Shown here: positions 35,352 to 43,967 of the stretch, in pieces
How the letters are laid out: each line of letters begins with the position of its first letter
Position numbering within the stretch: the stretch's first letter is position 1
Origin: Mycobacterium sp. SMC-4
Lineage (GTDB): Bacteria > Actinomycetota > Actinomycetes > Mycobacteriales > Mycobacteriaceae
DNA: 64,000 bases
Direction: 5' to 3'
Assembly: GCF_025263265.1 (NCBI RefSeq)
Contig: NZ_CP079869.1
Location: 4,712,001 to 4,776,000 of the forward strand
Translations under genes and position numbers: made by a program
Notes under the pieces: model-generated
Told to the model about the DNA's origin: nothing
Seen by the model: the letters and a program-made list of their open reading frames with translations, nothing else
Databases searched by the model: none

Positions 35352-37418
35352 ATGGGTGCCGCAGCCTACGTCGGCCGAGTCGGCGGGCTGGCCGTCGCTT
35401 TGGGTGTCGGATCAGCAGTCTTTGCCGGGCATGGCATTGCCGCCGCCGATAGCGGCGATTCGTCGAGCTCGCGTTCGTCGTCGTCAGCAACCACCGGTAG
35501 CGGTGGGACCGACACCAGCCGACCCGATCGCACGCGACGCAACGAGCAGACCACCGAGCGCCGTGAGTCTGGGCGTACAGCCACGACCAGCGCCGACGTC
35601 GAGCTGCCCATCGATGCGGAATCCGACCGGGAACTGGTCGAGCAACCCGACGAAGCCGAGGCTTCCGACGAACTCGTCGCCGACGAGCCTGACGCCCGTC
35701 CGGAGCGCCGGCGGGCAACCGAGACCGTGCCGACAACCGAATCGACGGTGACCCAGCCGGAGCGGAGCACTCGCGCCGACCCCGATGTGGCGCCGCAACA
35801 GACCGACACCACATCCACCGGTGCCGCCGACGACCCCGCTGTCGCACCCAAGGAGCCGACCAAGGTCGCGGTGTTCGTCTCGGCGACCACGCTGGCCGAG
35901 GCGAGCACCGCGCGCGTCACCTCCGAGACGGCCGAGGTGGAGCTGCCCGCCGCCGACGAGCAGACCGCCACCCGCCGACCCACCCTGGCCACCGCCGTGG
36001 TCAACGTCGTGCACAGCATGCTGGACTGGGCGCGGCAGCGGGCCGTCGCAGACCCCGCAAGCTCCCCGCAACCGCCGTTCCTGTGGGCGTTGATGTCCTT
36101 TGCCCGCCGTGAACTGGAGAACCTGTTCGCGACCCGCGGCACCGTCACCGCCGGCGCTGCCGACCGGGCAGCCAGGACCGCCGCCAGCCTCGCGTTGACC
36201 GAAAACTCCACCGTCGGCGACGCCCCCGCGGCCGCCAGGGTGCAGCACTCCCCGTGGCTGAATCCTCAGGTGAGCCAGTCGACGAACTTCGTCAGCTGGG
36301 TCACCGGCAGAAACACCTACACCGAACGCCGATTGGCCAACACCGTGGCGCGCTTCGGGGTGTACGGCACCGACGTCGGCGTCATGTGGGACAACGGCAT
36401 GGTCGACGATCCCAATACTCCGTGGAACGAAAGCCAGGTGCTGATCGCCGTCGGCGACACCTTCAGCGGCCCGAACATGCAGGGTGGCTGGCGCTACAAC
36501 ACCTTGTTCCGCAGCTCCGACCGGGACCTGTCCAACGGTATGGAAATTCCTGACGGAGAGTGGTTCAACGGCAACATGTTCGGCGGGGCGCCACTGTCGA
36601 GTCCGACCTTCGCGCGCCCGATCATCAACCGTCCGTCGTGGCTGCCCGGTTCGGTGACGTTGATCCCGACCGCCGGAATCTCGGTGCCTACGCCCGACAC
36701 CCAGTTCGGTGTCACGCAGTACGTCAGCTTCATGTCGGTGTCGAGGTGGGGATCGGCAGGCCGCTGGACCACCAACTACTCGGGCATCGCCTACTCGACC
36801 GACAACGGCGAGAACTTCACGATCGCGCGCGAGAGCATCCGCTACAACTCGATTTTCAGTGGCCACCGCAACTTTCAGCAGTCCGCCTTCGTCCAGGGCG
36901 ACGACGGCTATGTCTACATGTACGGCACTCCCAACGGCCGGCAGGGCGCGGCCTACCTGGCGCGTGTCGCACCCGAGAACATTCTCAACGCAGCCAGATA
37001 CGAGTACTACCGCGCGGGGTCGTCGAGCTGGTTGGGTACCACTGCGGCCCGCTGGGTCTCGGGTAGCCCGTCATCGGCGTCGGCGATCATCGGTAAGACC
37101 GGTGGCGCGTGCGGCGCCACCAAGCCGGGCTACAGCGTCAGCGAGATGTCGGTCCAGTACAACGAGTATCTGGGCAAATACGTCGTGCTCTACGGCGACC
37201 AGTTCAACAACATCGTGATGCGCACGGCCGACGTCCCTGAAGGCCAGTGGTCCGAGGCGACCGTCCTGATGACCCAGCAGCCCGGCGGCATCTATGCACC
37301 GATGCTGCACCCGTGGTCACCGTCGACGGCAGGCACCGGATCGGACCTGTACTGGAACCTGTCGCTGTGGTCTGAGTACAACATCATGCTGATGCGCACC
37401 GATCTCGCCAAGTTGTAG
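35352..37418 (+). CDS. Secreted protein with C-terminal DUF4185 domain
   Basis: This is 688 residues from the ATG at 35352, with AAAGGGG 4 bp before it. A signal peptide is clear (hydrophobic GGLAVALGVGSAVFAG, cleavage near AAA-DS at about residue 35). A low-complexity Ser/Thr/Glu/Pro linker spans about residues 36-230. The C-terminal 390 residues (WVTGRNTYTERRLANTVARF, VAVGDTF-type strand, then repeated Trp/Gly/Asp blades such as DDGYVYMYGTPNGRQG) match the five-bladed-propeller-like DUF4185 family, common as secreted mycobacterial proteins. It probably acts on or binds a cell-wall or host carbohydrate, but no substrate is known. Confidence 0.85.
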   Translation: MGAAAYVGRVGGLAVALGVGSAVFAGHGIAAADSGDSSSSRSSSSATTGSGGTDTSRPDRTRRNEQTTERRESGRTATTSADVELPIDAESDRELVEQPDEAEASDELVADEPDARPERRRATETVPTTESTVTQPERSTRADPDVAPQQTDTTSTGAADDPAVAPKEPTKVAVFVSATTLAEASTARVTSETAEVELPAADEQTATRRPTLATAVVNVVHSMLDWARQRAVADPASSPQPPFLWALMSFARRELENLFATRGTVTAGAADRAARTAASLALTENSTVGDAPAAARVQHSPWLNPQVSQSTNFVSWVTGRNTYTERRLANTVARFGVYGTDVGVMWDNGMVDDPNTPWNESQVLIAVGDTFSGPNMQGGWRYNTLFRSSDRDLSNGMEIPDGEWFNGNMFGGAPLSSPTFARPIINRPSWLPGSVTLIPTAGISVPTPDTQFGVTQYVSFMSVSRWGSAGRWTTNYSGIAYSTDNGENFTIARESIRYNSIFSGHRNFQQSAFVQGDDGYVYMYGTPNGRQGAAYLARVAPENILNAARYEYYRAGSSSWLGTTAARWVSGSPSSASAIIGKTGGACGATKPGYSVSEMSVQYNEYLGKYVVLYGDQFNNIVMRTADVPEGQWSEATVLMTQQPGGIYAPMLHPWSPSTAGTGSDLYWNLSLWSEYNIMLMRTDLAKL

Positions 37419-37447
37419 CCACCGGGCACCGGCATACACTCGCGCTC

Positions 37448-38569
37448 GTGCGCGACGTCCTCGACGAACTTCTGGCGATCTGGCGGTCCGGTGCGACCGC
37501 CGGACTGTCGACGGTGGTGCGCACCATGTCCTCCGCACCCCGCGAACCCGGCGCCGCCATGCTCGTCGCCCCCGACGGCAGCGTCGCCGGGTCGGTCTCG
37601 GGCGGCTGCGTGGAAGGGGCCGTGTACCAGACCGCCACCGACGTCGTCGCCAGCGGAACGCCGGAGCTGCAGCGCTACGGTGTCAGCGACGATGATGCGT
37701 TCTCGGTCGGGCTGACCTGCGGCGGCACCATCGATGTTTTCACAGAGCCATTGTCGCGCAAGACTTTCCCACAGTTGCAGGCGGTCGCCGACGACATCGC
37801 TGCCCATCGCGCCGTCGCGGTGGCCACCGTCATCGCCCACCCGGATCCGAAACGTCTCGGGCGACGGCTGATCGTCCGGCCGGACGGGGTCGACGGCTCG
37901 GTGGGTTCCGCACGCGCCGACGACGCGGTAGCCGACGACGCTCAAGGCCTGCTGGCCGCCGGCCGCTGCGCGGTGCTGACGTACGGACCCGAGGGCCAGC
38001 GTCAAGACGCCGGCATGGAGGTCTTCGTGGCCAGTCACGCTCCGCGACCGCGGATGCTGGTGTTCGGCGCCATCGACTTCGCGGCGGCGCTCGCCCAGCA
38101 GGGCGCATTCCTGGGCTACCGCGTCACGGTGTGCGATGCCCGGCCGGTCTTCGCGACCTCGGCGCGCTTCCCGGCCGCCGAAGACGTCGTGGTGGATTGG
38201 CCGCACCGGTACCTTGCCGCGCAGGCCGAAAAGGGTGCCATCGATGCCCGCACGGCGATCTGCGTGCTGACCCACGACCCCAAGTTCGACGTGCCGGTGC
38301 TGCAGGTCGCGCTCCGGTTGCCGCAGGTGGGCTACATCGGCGTGATGGGGTCCCGACGCACCCATGAGGACCGACTGTGCCGCCTCAAGGAGGCCGGCGT
38401 CACCGATGCCGAGCTGGCTCGGCTGGCCAGTCCGATCGGTCTGGACCTGGGAGCGCGCACCCCCGAGGAGACCGCGGTGTCCATCGCCGCCGAGATCATC
38501 GCGCAGCGCTGGGGCGGCCACGGGCGGCCGCTGCGCGAAACCTTGGGTCGCATCCACCACGAAGCATGA
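37448..38569 (+). CDS. XdhC-family molybdenum-enzyme maturation factor
   Basis: This is a 373-residue protein with a GTG start. The N-terminal XdhC/CoxI domain is marked by SAPREPGAAMLVAPDGSVAGSV and GGCVEG, followed by LTCGGTIDVF. The C-terminal Rossmann-like domain contains DFAAALAQQGAFLGYRVTVCDARP and YIGVMGSRRTH. Such proteins bind and sulfurate molybdenum cofactor before insertion into xanthine dehydrogenase-type enzymes. It sits 82 bp upstream of the catalytic subunit gene for such an enzyme and surely serves it. Confidence 0.9.
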   Translation: MRDVLDELLAIWRSGATAGLSTVVRTMSSAPREPGAAMLVAPDGSVAGSVSGGCVEGAVYQTATDVVASGTPELQRYGVSDDDAFSVGLTCGGTIDVFTEPLSRKTFPQLQAVADDIAAHRAVAVATVIAHPDPKRLGRRLIVRPDGVDGSVGSARADDAVADDAQGLLAAGRCAVLTYGPEGQRQDAGMEVFVASHAPRPRMLVFGAIDFAAALAQQGAFLGYRVTVCDARPVFATSARFPAAEDVVVDWPHRYLAAQAEKGAIDARTAICVLTHDPKFDVPVLQVALRLPQVGYIGVMGSRRTHEDRLCRLKEAGVTDAELARLASPIGLDLGARTPEETAVSIAAEIIAQRWGGHGRPLRETLGRIHHEA

Positions 38570-38651
38570 AACCGCGTGAGACACAAGTGGTGGAAATGTC
38601 GCTCTCGGATGCGATAACGTCACTCTTCAAGTCCTGAGGAGAGTGATCGAA

Positions 38652-41000
38652 GTGACCGACACCGCCGTCGAGTCCGTCACCGCGCGCTATGCCGGCAGAC
38701 GCGTACCACGCGTCGAGGACAGCCGTCTTCTCACTGGTCACGGCACCTTCGTCGACGACATCAACCGCCCTGGCATGCTGCACGCCTGCTTTGTGCGCAG
38801 CCCGTTCGCCCGGGCGAGGATCCTGAACATCGACGCGTCGGCCGCGCTGGCCCATCCCGGCGTGCACGCGGTGCTGACAGCTGCCGACCTCAACCCCGAG
38901 GTGCAGGAGGCCTGGCACGCCGTCGCCGGCAAGGACGTGCCGGACACCCCGCGCCCGCCGCTGGCCGAGGGCGAGGTCCGGTTCGTCGGCGACCCGATCG
39001 CCCTGGTGATCGCCGAGAACCGCTACGTGGCCGAGGACGCCATCGAGCTGATCGACGTGGACTACCAACCGCTGCCGGCGGTCGCCGACTTCACCCGGGC
39101 AGTCGAGTTGGCCGAAAACGGCGCGGTGGTCCACGACGCCTATCCCGACAACCGGGCCGGCGGCATGGGCGGCGCGCCGCCCGACGAAGACACTTTCGCC
39201 AACGCGGCCCACGTCGCCAAGGCGCACGTGTATCAGCAGATCCACGCCCCGGTGCCGATCGAGACCCGCGGCCTGGTGGTCGAATGGCAGGCCGCCCCTG
39301 GCGAATTGACGGTCTGGGCGTCCACCCAGACCCCGCATGAGCTGCGGGCCTTCGCTGCCCGACTGCTGGGCATCCCGGCTCAGCGGGTACGCGTGATCGT
39401 GCGCGACACCGGCGGCGGCTTCGGCCAGAAGGTCGTACCGATGCGCGAGGACATGTGCATCCTGCTGGCTGCCCGCAAGGTGTCGGCGCCGCTGAAGTGG
39501 ATCGAGGACCGCCGGGAGAACCTGATGTCGGCCGGGCAGGCCCGCCATGTCGACGGTGACGTGCGGATGGCCTTCGACGCCGAGGGCAACATCTTGGCTG
39601 CCGACATCGACTTCATCCAGGACGTCGGGGCCTACCCGACGCCCTACCCGGTGCTGACCACCGCGGCCATCGGCATGTTCTTCCCCGGCCCGTACCGGGT
39701 TCCCAAGTCCAGCTTCAACTACCAGACGATCTTCTCCAATACCGCCGGCCTGGCGGCCTACCGCGGACCGTGGCAGTACGAAACGCTCACCCGGGAGATA
39801 CTTCTGGACATTGCCGCGCGCGAGATGGGCATCGACCCGTTGGAGCTGCGGCAGCGCAACATCCTGCGCGGCGACGAGATGCCCTATTTCAATCCCAACG
39901 GCATGCCCTATGACCATGTCGCTCCGGCCGACACCCTGGACCAGGCGGTCAAGATTCTCGACCACGAGGGCTTCCGCCGGGAACAAGCCGATGCCCTGGC
40001 CGAAGGCCGTTATCTGGGACTCGGATACTCCGCCTACATCGAGCCCACCGGTGCGGCCACCGGGCACCTGGCCACCGAGGGTGCGACGATCCGGATGGAG
40101 TCCACCGGCAAGATCAACGTCTACGTCAACGGCGGGTCCAGCGGGAACAGCATCGAAACCACTGTCGTGCAACTGACCGCCGACGCGCTCGGCGCCGACA
40201 TCGATGACGTGTCGACCATCCAGGGCGACACCGCCGTCACCCCATACGGGGCAGGAACCCAAGGCAGCCGCAGCGGGCCCATGACCGCGGGCGCAGTCAA
40301 CGAAGCCGCGGCGATCCTGCGCGCTCAGATTTTGTCCATTGCCGCGAACCTGCTCGGCGTCCCCGCCGACGACATCGAGCTCGGCGGCTCGCGTGCCTGC
40401 GTACGCGCCGAGCCCGACAAGAACGTCACCTTCGCCGACATCGCCTACCGCTCGCACTACGACCCTGCGCAGCTGGCCGGCACCTCGCCCACCCTGGAAG
40501 CCACCGCGCGGTTCAACTCCCAGGCGATGATCCACTGGGCCAACGCCACTCACGCCTGCACATGCGAGGTCGACATCAAGACCGGCCGCGTCACGCTGAC
40601 CCGGTACATCGTCAGCGAGGATGTCGGCCCGATGATCAACCCGAACGTGGTGGAAGGCCAGATCGCCGGTGGCACGGTGCAGGGCATCGGTGGCGCGTTG
40701 CTCGAAGAGATGAGTTATGACGACGACGGCAACCCGTTGTCGTCGACCTTCGTCGACTACCTGCTGCCCACCGCGACCGAGGTCCCGGTGATCGAGTACG
40801 GCCACGTGGAGATCCCCGGACCCGGCGTCGGCGGTTACAAGGGCTGTGGCGAAGGTGGCGCGATCGGCTCCACACCGGCGGTGATCAACGCCGTCAACGA
40901 TGCGCTGGCCCCACTGGGCGTCACCATCACCCGACTGCCGGCCACCCCCGCCGCGATCGTCGAGGCCATCCAGAAGAGCCAGCAACAAGGGACTAGGTAG
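38652..41000 (+). CDS. Molybdenum hydroxylase large subunit (CoxL-like)
   Basis: This is 782 residues from the GTG at 38652, which has AGGAG 10 bp upstream; a GTG at 38643 is too close to the site. The xanthine dehydrogenase / CO dehydrogenase large-subunit fold is evident: VGRRVPR-type start, GTFVDDI, the TGGGFGQK Moco loop, and the C-terminal GCGEGGAIGS containing the catalytic Glu. The active-site loop reads AAYRGPWQYE, not the AYxCSFR of true (form I) CO dehydrogenases nor the AYRGAGR of form II. It is therefore a hydroxylase of unknown organic substrate. The genes for the partner subunits follow directly. Confidence 0.9.
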   Translation: MTDTAVESVTARYAGRRVPRVEDSRLLTGHGTFVDDINRPGMLHACFVRSPFARARILNIDASAALAHPGVHAVLTAADLNPEVQEAWHAVAGKDVPDTPRPPLAEGEVRFVGDPIALVIAENRYVAEDAIELIDVDYQPLPAVADFTRAVELAENGAVVHDAYPDNRAGGMGGAPPDEDTFANAAHVAKAHVYQQIHAPVPIETRGLVVEWQAAPGELTVWASTQTPHELRAFAARLLGIPAQRVRVIVRDTGGGFGQKVVPMREDMCILLAARKVSAPLKWIEDRRENLMSAGQARHVDGDVRMAFDAEGNILAADIDFIQDVGAYPTPYPVLTTAAIGMFFPGPYRVPKSSFNYQTIFSNTAGLAAYRGPWQYETLTREILLDIAAREMGIDPLELRQRNILRGDEMPYFNPNGMPYDHVAPADTLDQAVKILDHEGFRREQADALAEGRYLGLGYSAYIEPTGAATGHLATEGATIRMESTGKINVYVNGGSSGNSIETTVVQLTADALGADIDDVSTIQGDTAVTPYGAGTQGSRSGPMTAGAVNEAAAILRAQILSIAANLLGVPADDIELGGSRACVRAEPDKNVTFADIAYRSHYDPAQLAGTSPTLEATARFNSQAMIHWANATHACTCEVDIKTGRVTLTRYIVSEDVGPMINPNVVEGQIAGGTVQGIGGALLEEMSYDDDGNPLSSTFVDYLLPTATEVPVIEYGHVEIPGPGVGGYKGCGEGGAIGSTPAVINAVNDALAPLGVTITRLPATPAAIVEAIQKSQQQGTR

Positions 41001-41010
41001 AGGACGAACA

Positions 41011-41706
41011 GTGGAGCTAGTCAACGAGTTTCGAGTTCCGGTATCGGCCGCCACGGCCTGGGAGGTGCTGACCGACGTGCAGCGGGTGGCCCCGTGTATC
41101 CCGGGTGCACAGCTGCTGTCCGTCGACGGTGACGACTTCACCGGCGCGGTGAAGGTCAAGGTCGGTCCGATCACGGTGTCCTATCAAGGTGAAGCGTCGT
41201 TCACCGAGAAGGACGAAGCCGCCCAACGGGTGGTGATCCGGGCCAGCGGCAAGGAGACCCGCGGCAGCGGAAACGCCTCGGCACTGGTGACCGCACAACT
41301 CAAGGACGAAGGCTCCGAATCGAACCCGGCCACCGCCGTGCTGATCACCACCGATCTCACGATCTCGGGCAAGGCCGCACAGTTCGGCCGCGGCGTATTG
41401 GCCGACGTGGCAGGCAATCTGATTGCGCAGTTCGCCGCGCGGCTCGAAGCCGATGTGCTGGGCGGTGCCGCGACACCGACTTCGGCGCCGTCGGCCGAGG
41501 CGCAGACGGCCGCTGCTGCGGCAGCGGACAACTCGGTCGATCTCGTGAAGGTCGTTGCGCTGCCGATCGCCAAGCGCTACGCGCCGGTGGCGGCCGGGGT
41601 GGCGGTGGGCGTTGCCGTCGGTTTCCTGATCGGCCGACGTCGTCGCCCCCAGCCGCAGCCCGCCCTCGACGACCTGGTGGCCGCGCTGTCGCGGCTGATG
41701 TCGTGA
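41011..41706 (+). CDS. CoxG-like SRPBCC protein with C-terminal membrane anchor
   Basis: This is 231 residues from the GTG at 41011 (GAGGAC upstream). Residues 1-150 form the CoxG/SRPBCC fold (NEFRVPVSAATAWEVLTDVQRVAPCIPGAQL is diagnostic). A flexible Ala-rich linker leads to a membrane helix at about residues 191-207 (PVAAGVAVGVAVGFLIG) and a basic tail RRRRPQ. In CO dehydrogenase operons CoxG recruits the enzyme to the membrane, and the same role is likely here. It overlaps the FAD-subunit gene by 4 bp. Confidence 0.9.
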   Translation: MELVNEFRVPVSAATAWEVLTDVQRVAPCIPGAQLLSVDGDDFTGAVKVKVGPITVSYQGEASFTEKDEAAQRVVIRASGKETRGSGNASALVTAQLKDEGSESNPATAVLITTDLTISGKAAQFGRGVLADVAGNLIAQFAARLEADVLGGAATPTSAPSAEAQTAAAAAADNSVDLVKVVALPIAKRYAPVAAGVAVGVAVGFLIGRRRRPQPQPALDDLVAALSRLMS

Positions 41707-42599
41707 AACCCGCCGCGTTCGCCTATCACCGCCCGGACACATTGACCGAGGCCGCCGCCATTCTGGGCAACCTCGGTGACGATGCGAAAGTCCTGGCCGG
41801 GGGCCAGAGCCTGGTGCCGATGCTCAACATGCGGCTCACCCACTTCGAGAACCTCGTCGACATCTCCCGCGTCGGCGAGCTGTGCGGTATCGACCTCCTC
41901 GACGGCGCAGTCCGCGTCGGAGCAACCACGTCGCACGCGCTGGTCGGCCTCGACGACGAGGTCGCCGAATCGGTGCCGCTACTGACGCTGGCCACCCCAC
42001 ACATCGGCCACTTCCAGATCCGCACCCGCGGCACGCTGGGCGGCGCCATCGCCCACGCCGACCCGGCCGCCGAATACGCCGCCGTCGCACTGGCGCTCGA
42101 TGCCGAGATTGAGGCGACCTCGACCCGCGGCACCCGGATGATGCCCGCGGCCGACTTCTTCACCGGGCTCTGGGAGAACTCGCTGACCGCCGACGAGATC
42201 CTGAGCGCCGTGCGCTTCCCGGTGTGGCAGGGCCGGTGCGGATTCGCTGTCGAGGAATTCGCCCGCCGCCACGGTGACTTCGCGATCGCCGGCGCAGTCA
42301 CGGCGATCGAACTCGATCAGTCCGACCGGGTCCTCCGGTGCGGTATCGGCCTGTTGGGGCTGGGCTCGACCCCGCTGCGGGGCACAGCCGCCGAAGCTGC
42401 TGTGCTGGGTCGCGCAGTCGGTGATCTCGACGACGAAGCCCTCGACGAGATCGGCCGATTGATGATGGATGCCATCGACGACATTCCCGCCGACCTGCAG
42501 GGCTCGGCGACCTACCGGGCCCGGGTGGGCTCGACCATGGTGGCGCGGGCGCTGGGTAAGGCGCTGGCGTCGGTGAGCCCCCAGATGCAAGGAACGTGA
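41703..42599 (+). CDS. Molybdenum hydroxylase FAD-binding medium subunit (CoxM-like)
   Basis: This 298-residue protein has a GTG start overlapping coxG. FAD-binding motifs of the vanillyl-alcohol oxidase fold are clear: LAGGQSLVPMLNMRL near residue 35 and TRGTLGGAIAHADPAAE at about residue 105. The CoxM C-terminal domain closes the protein. It shuttles electrons from the iron-sulfur subunit to an external acceptor. The gene for that subunit starts one base after its stop. Confidence 0.93.
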   Translation: MKPAAFAYHRPDTLTEAAAILGNLGDDAKVLAGGQSLVPMLNMRLTHFENLVDISRVGELCGIDLLDGAVRVGATTSHALVGLDDEVAESVPLLTLATPHIGHFQIRTRGTLGGAIAHADPAAEYAAVALALDAEIEATSTRGTRMMPAADFFTGLWENSLTADEILSAVRFPVWQGRCGFAVEEFARRHGDFAIAGAVTAIELDQSDRVLRCGIGLLGLGSTPLRGTAAEAAVLGRAVGDLDDEALDEIGRLMMDAIDDIPADLQGSATYRARVGSTMVARALGKALASVSPQMQGT

Positions 42600-42600
42600 G

Positions 42601-43071
42601 ATGCACGAGACCCCTGTCGAGCTGACGGTGAACGGCCACCCGGTCCGCCACGTCGTGGAGCCGCGGCTCACGCTGGCCGACTACCTGCGGGAGAAGTGCG
42701 GACTGACCGGAACACATCTGGGCTGCGAGCACGGTGCGTGCGGGGCGTGCACCGTACTGCTCGACGGCCAAGCCGTGCGCTCGTGTTTGGTTTTCGCCGT
42801 ACAGGTCGACGGCCAGGAAGTCACCACGGTCGAAGGCGTCGGCGGCGAGGACGGCGCGCTCTCACCGGTGCAGGCCGCCCTGCGCGAATGCCACGGTCTG
42901 CAATGCGGTTTCTGCACACCGGGTTTCGTCACCAGCATCACCGCGCTGCTGCGCGAGAACCCGTCCCCCACCGACGAGGAGATCCGCGAGGGCCTCTCGG
43001 GCAACTTCTGCCGGTGCACCGGCTACCAAGGCATCGTCAACGCGGTGAAACGCGCGGCCGAAGCGACCTAG
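42601..43071 (+). CDS. Molybdenum hydroxylase [2Fe-2S] small subunit (CoxS-like)
   Basis: This 156-residue protein has two 2Fe-2S clusters. The plant-type cluster is in CEHGACGACTVLLDG with the last Cys in RSC; the second is in CGFCTPGFV and CRCTGYQGIV. Order here is large, CoxG, medium, small, different from the M-S-L order of typical CO dehydrogenase operons. It completes the enzyme. The operon converges on the SDR at 43079 with a 7-bp gap. Confidence 0.95.
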   Translation: MHETPVELTVNGHPVRHVVEPRLTLADYLREKCGLTGTHLGCEHGACGACTVLLDGQAVRSCLVFAVQVDGQEVTTVEGVGGEDGALSPVQAALRECHGLQCGFCTPGFVTSITALLRENPSPTDEEIREGLSGNFCRCTGYQGIVNAVKRAAEAT

Positions 43072-43078
43072 CGGCGGG

Positions 43079-43921
43079 TCAGTCGGCGACGACGCCGCGC
43101 AGGCCGTCGGCGCCGAACACCGGCTCCAGCATCGACGAGAAGTCCGGGCCGCGGCGCAGCGTCATGCCACCGTCGACATTGATCACCTGACCGGTGATGT
43201 AGCTCGACGCATCACTGAGCAGGAACACCGCAGCCTCGGCCACATCCTCGACCTCACCGGGACGGGGCAACGGGGTGGCCTCGGCGTAGTCGCCGCTGAC
43301 CTCCGGGGACATGAAGATCGCCGCGACCAGGTCGGTGCGGATCAGGCCGGGACGCAGGCAGTTGACCCGCACCCAGGACGGACCGAGTTCGTCGGCGGCC
43401 AATTTCATCAGGTGATCGACCGCAGCCTTGGACACACCGTAGGCACCGAACCAGCGGTGCGTGTTGGAGGCCGCGATCGACGAGATCCCGACGAACGAGC
43501 CGCCACCGCCGCGGACCATCTCCCGGGCCGAGTGCTTGAGCACGTAGAACGTGCCATTGACGTTGAGGTCGAGCAGATTGCGCCAGGCTGCGGAGTCCAG
43601 CTGCGGGATCGGGCCGATGGTGTCGCTGCCACCGGCGCAGTTCACCACGCCGTGCAGCCGGCCGGTCCACGATGTCGCGGCCGCCACCGCCCGGATCACG
43701 TCGTCCTCGTTGGTGATGTCGCCGGCCTCGTAGCGCACCGTGCCACCGGTCGCACCCGCGGCGGCGGTGATTTCGTCGGCGGCGGCGGCCAGCTTGTCAG
43801 CCGTGCGTCCCATCAGCATCGCGTTGCCGCCGGCGGCCACCACTGCCGCGGCCACCCCCTTACCGATACCACTGCCACCACCGGTGACCAGGATCGTCCT
43901 GTCCGCCAACGAAATCTGCAC
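43079..43921 (-). CDS. SDR oxidoreductase, probable KstR-regulon member
   Basis: This is a 280-residue classical SDR. GGGSGIGKG binds the nucleotide, NCAGG, the Ser of GISSIAAS and YGVSKAAVDH carry the catalytic residues. A perfect 20-bp palindrome containing the KstR core lies 21 bp upstream of the ATG at 43921, so sterol-induced expression is expected. By position it resembles Rv3485c, near otsA in M. tuberculosis. It may act on a sterol side-chain or ring intermediate. Substrate not known. Confidence 0.88.
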   Translation of the reverse strand: MQISLADRTILVTGGGSGIGKGVAAAVVAAGGNAMLMGRTADKLAAAADEITAAAGATGGTVRYEAGDITNEDDVIRAVAAATSWTGRLHGVVNCAGGSDTIGPIPQLDSAAWRNLLDLNVNGTFYVLKHSAREMVRGGGGSFVGISSIAASNTHRWFGAYGVSKAAVDHLMKLAADELGPSWVRVNCLRPGLIRTDLVAAIFMSPEVSGDYAEATPLPRPGEVEDVAEAAVFLLSDASSYITGQVINVDGGMTLRRGPDFSSMLEPVFGADGLRGVVAD

Positions 43922-43942
43922 GCACTACTCCTTCGACGAGCT

Positions 43943-43962
43943 AACTAGAACCGGTTCTAGTT
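43943..43962. promoter_or_regulatory. KstR-type operator, perfect 20-bp palindrome
   Basis: AACTAGAACCGGTTCTAGTT is a perfect palindrome whose core (43946-43959) fits the KstR pattern TnnAACnnGTTnnA. It lies 21 bp before the SDR start and just after the crotonase stop. KstR represses cholesterol genes until a sterol CoA thioester is made. Assigned by consensus match. Confidence 0.7.
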
Positions 43963-43967
43963 ATACG

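Noticed and set aside
38652..41000. Bona fide aerobic CO dehydrogenase
   Set aside because: The signature AYxCSFR loop is absent (AYRGPW instead), so CoxL is used only as a family likeness.
38496..41174. 892-codon open frame on the minus strand opposite the Mo-hydroxylase large subunit
   Set aside because: Shadow of a clearly coding gene with intact motifs; the Asp/Val/Gly/His-rich product is typical of antisense GC-rich frames.
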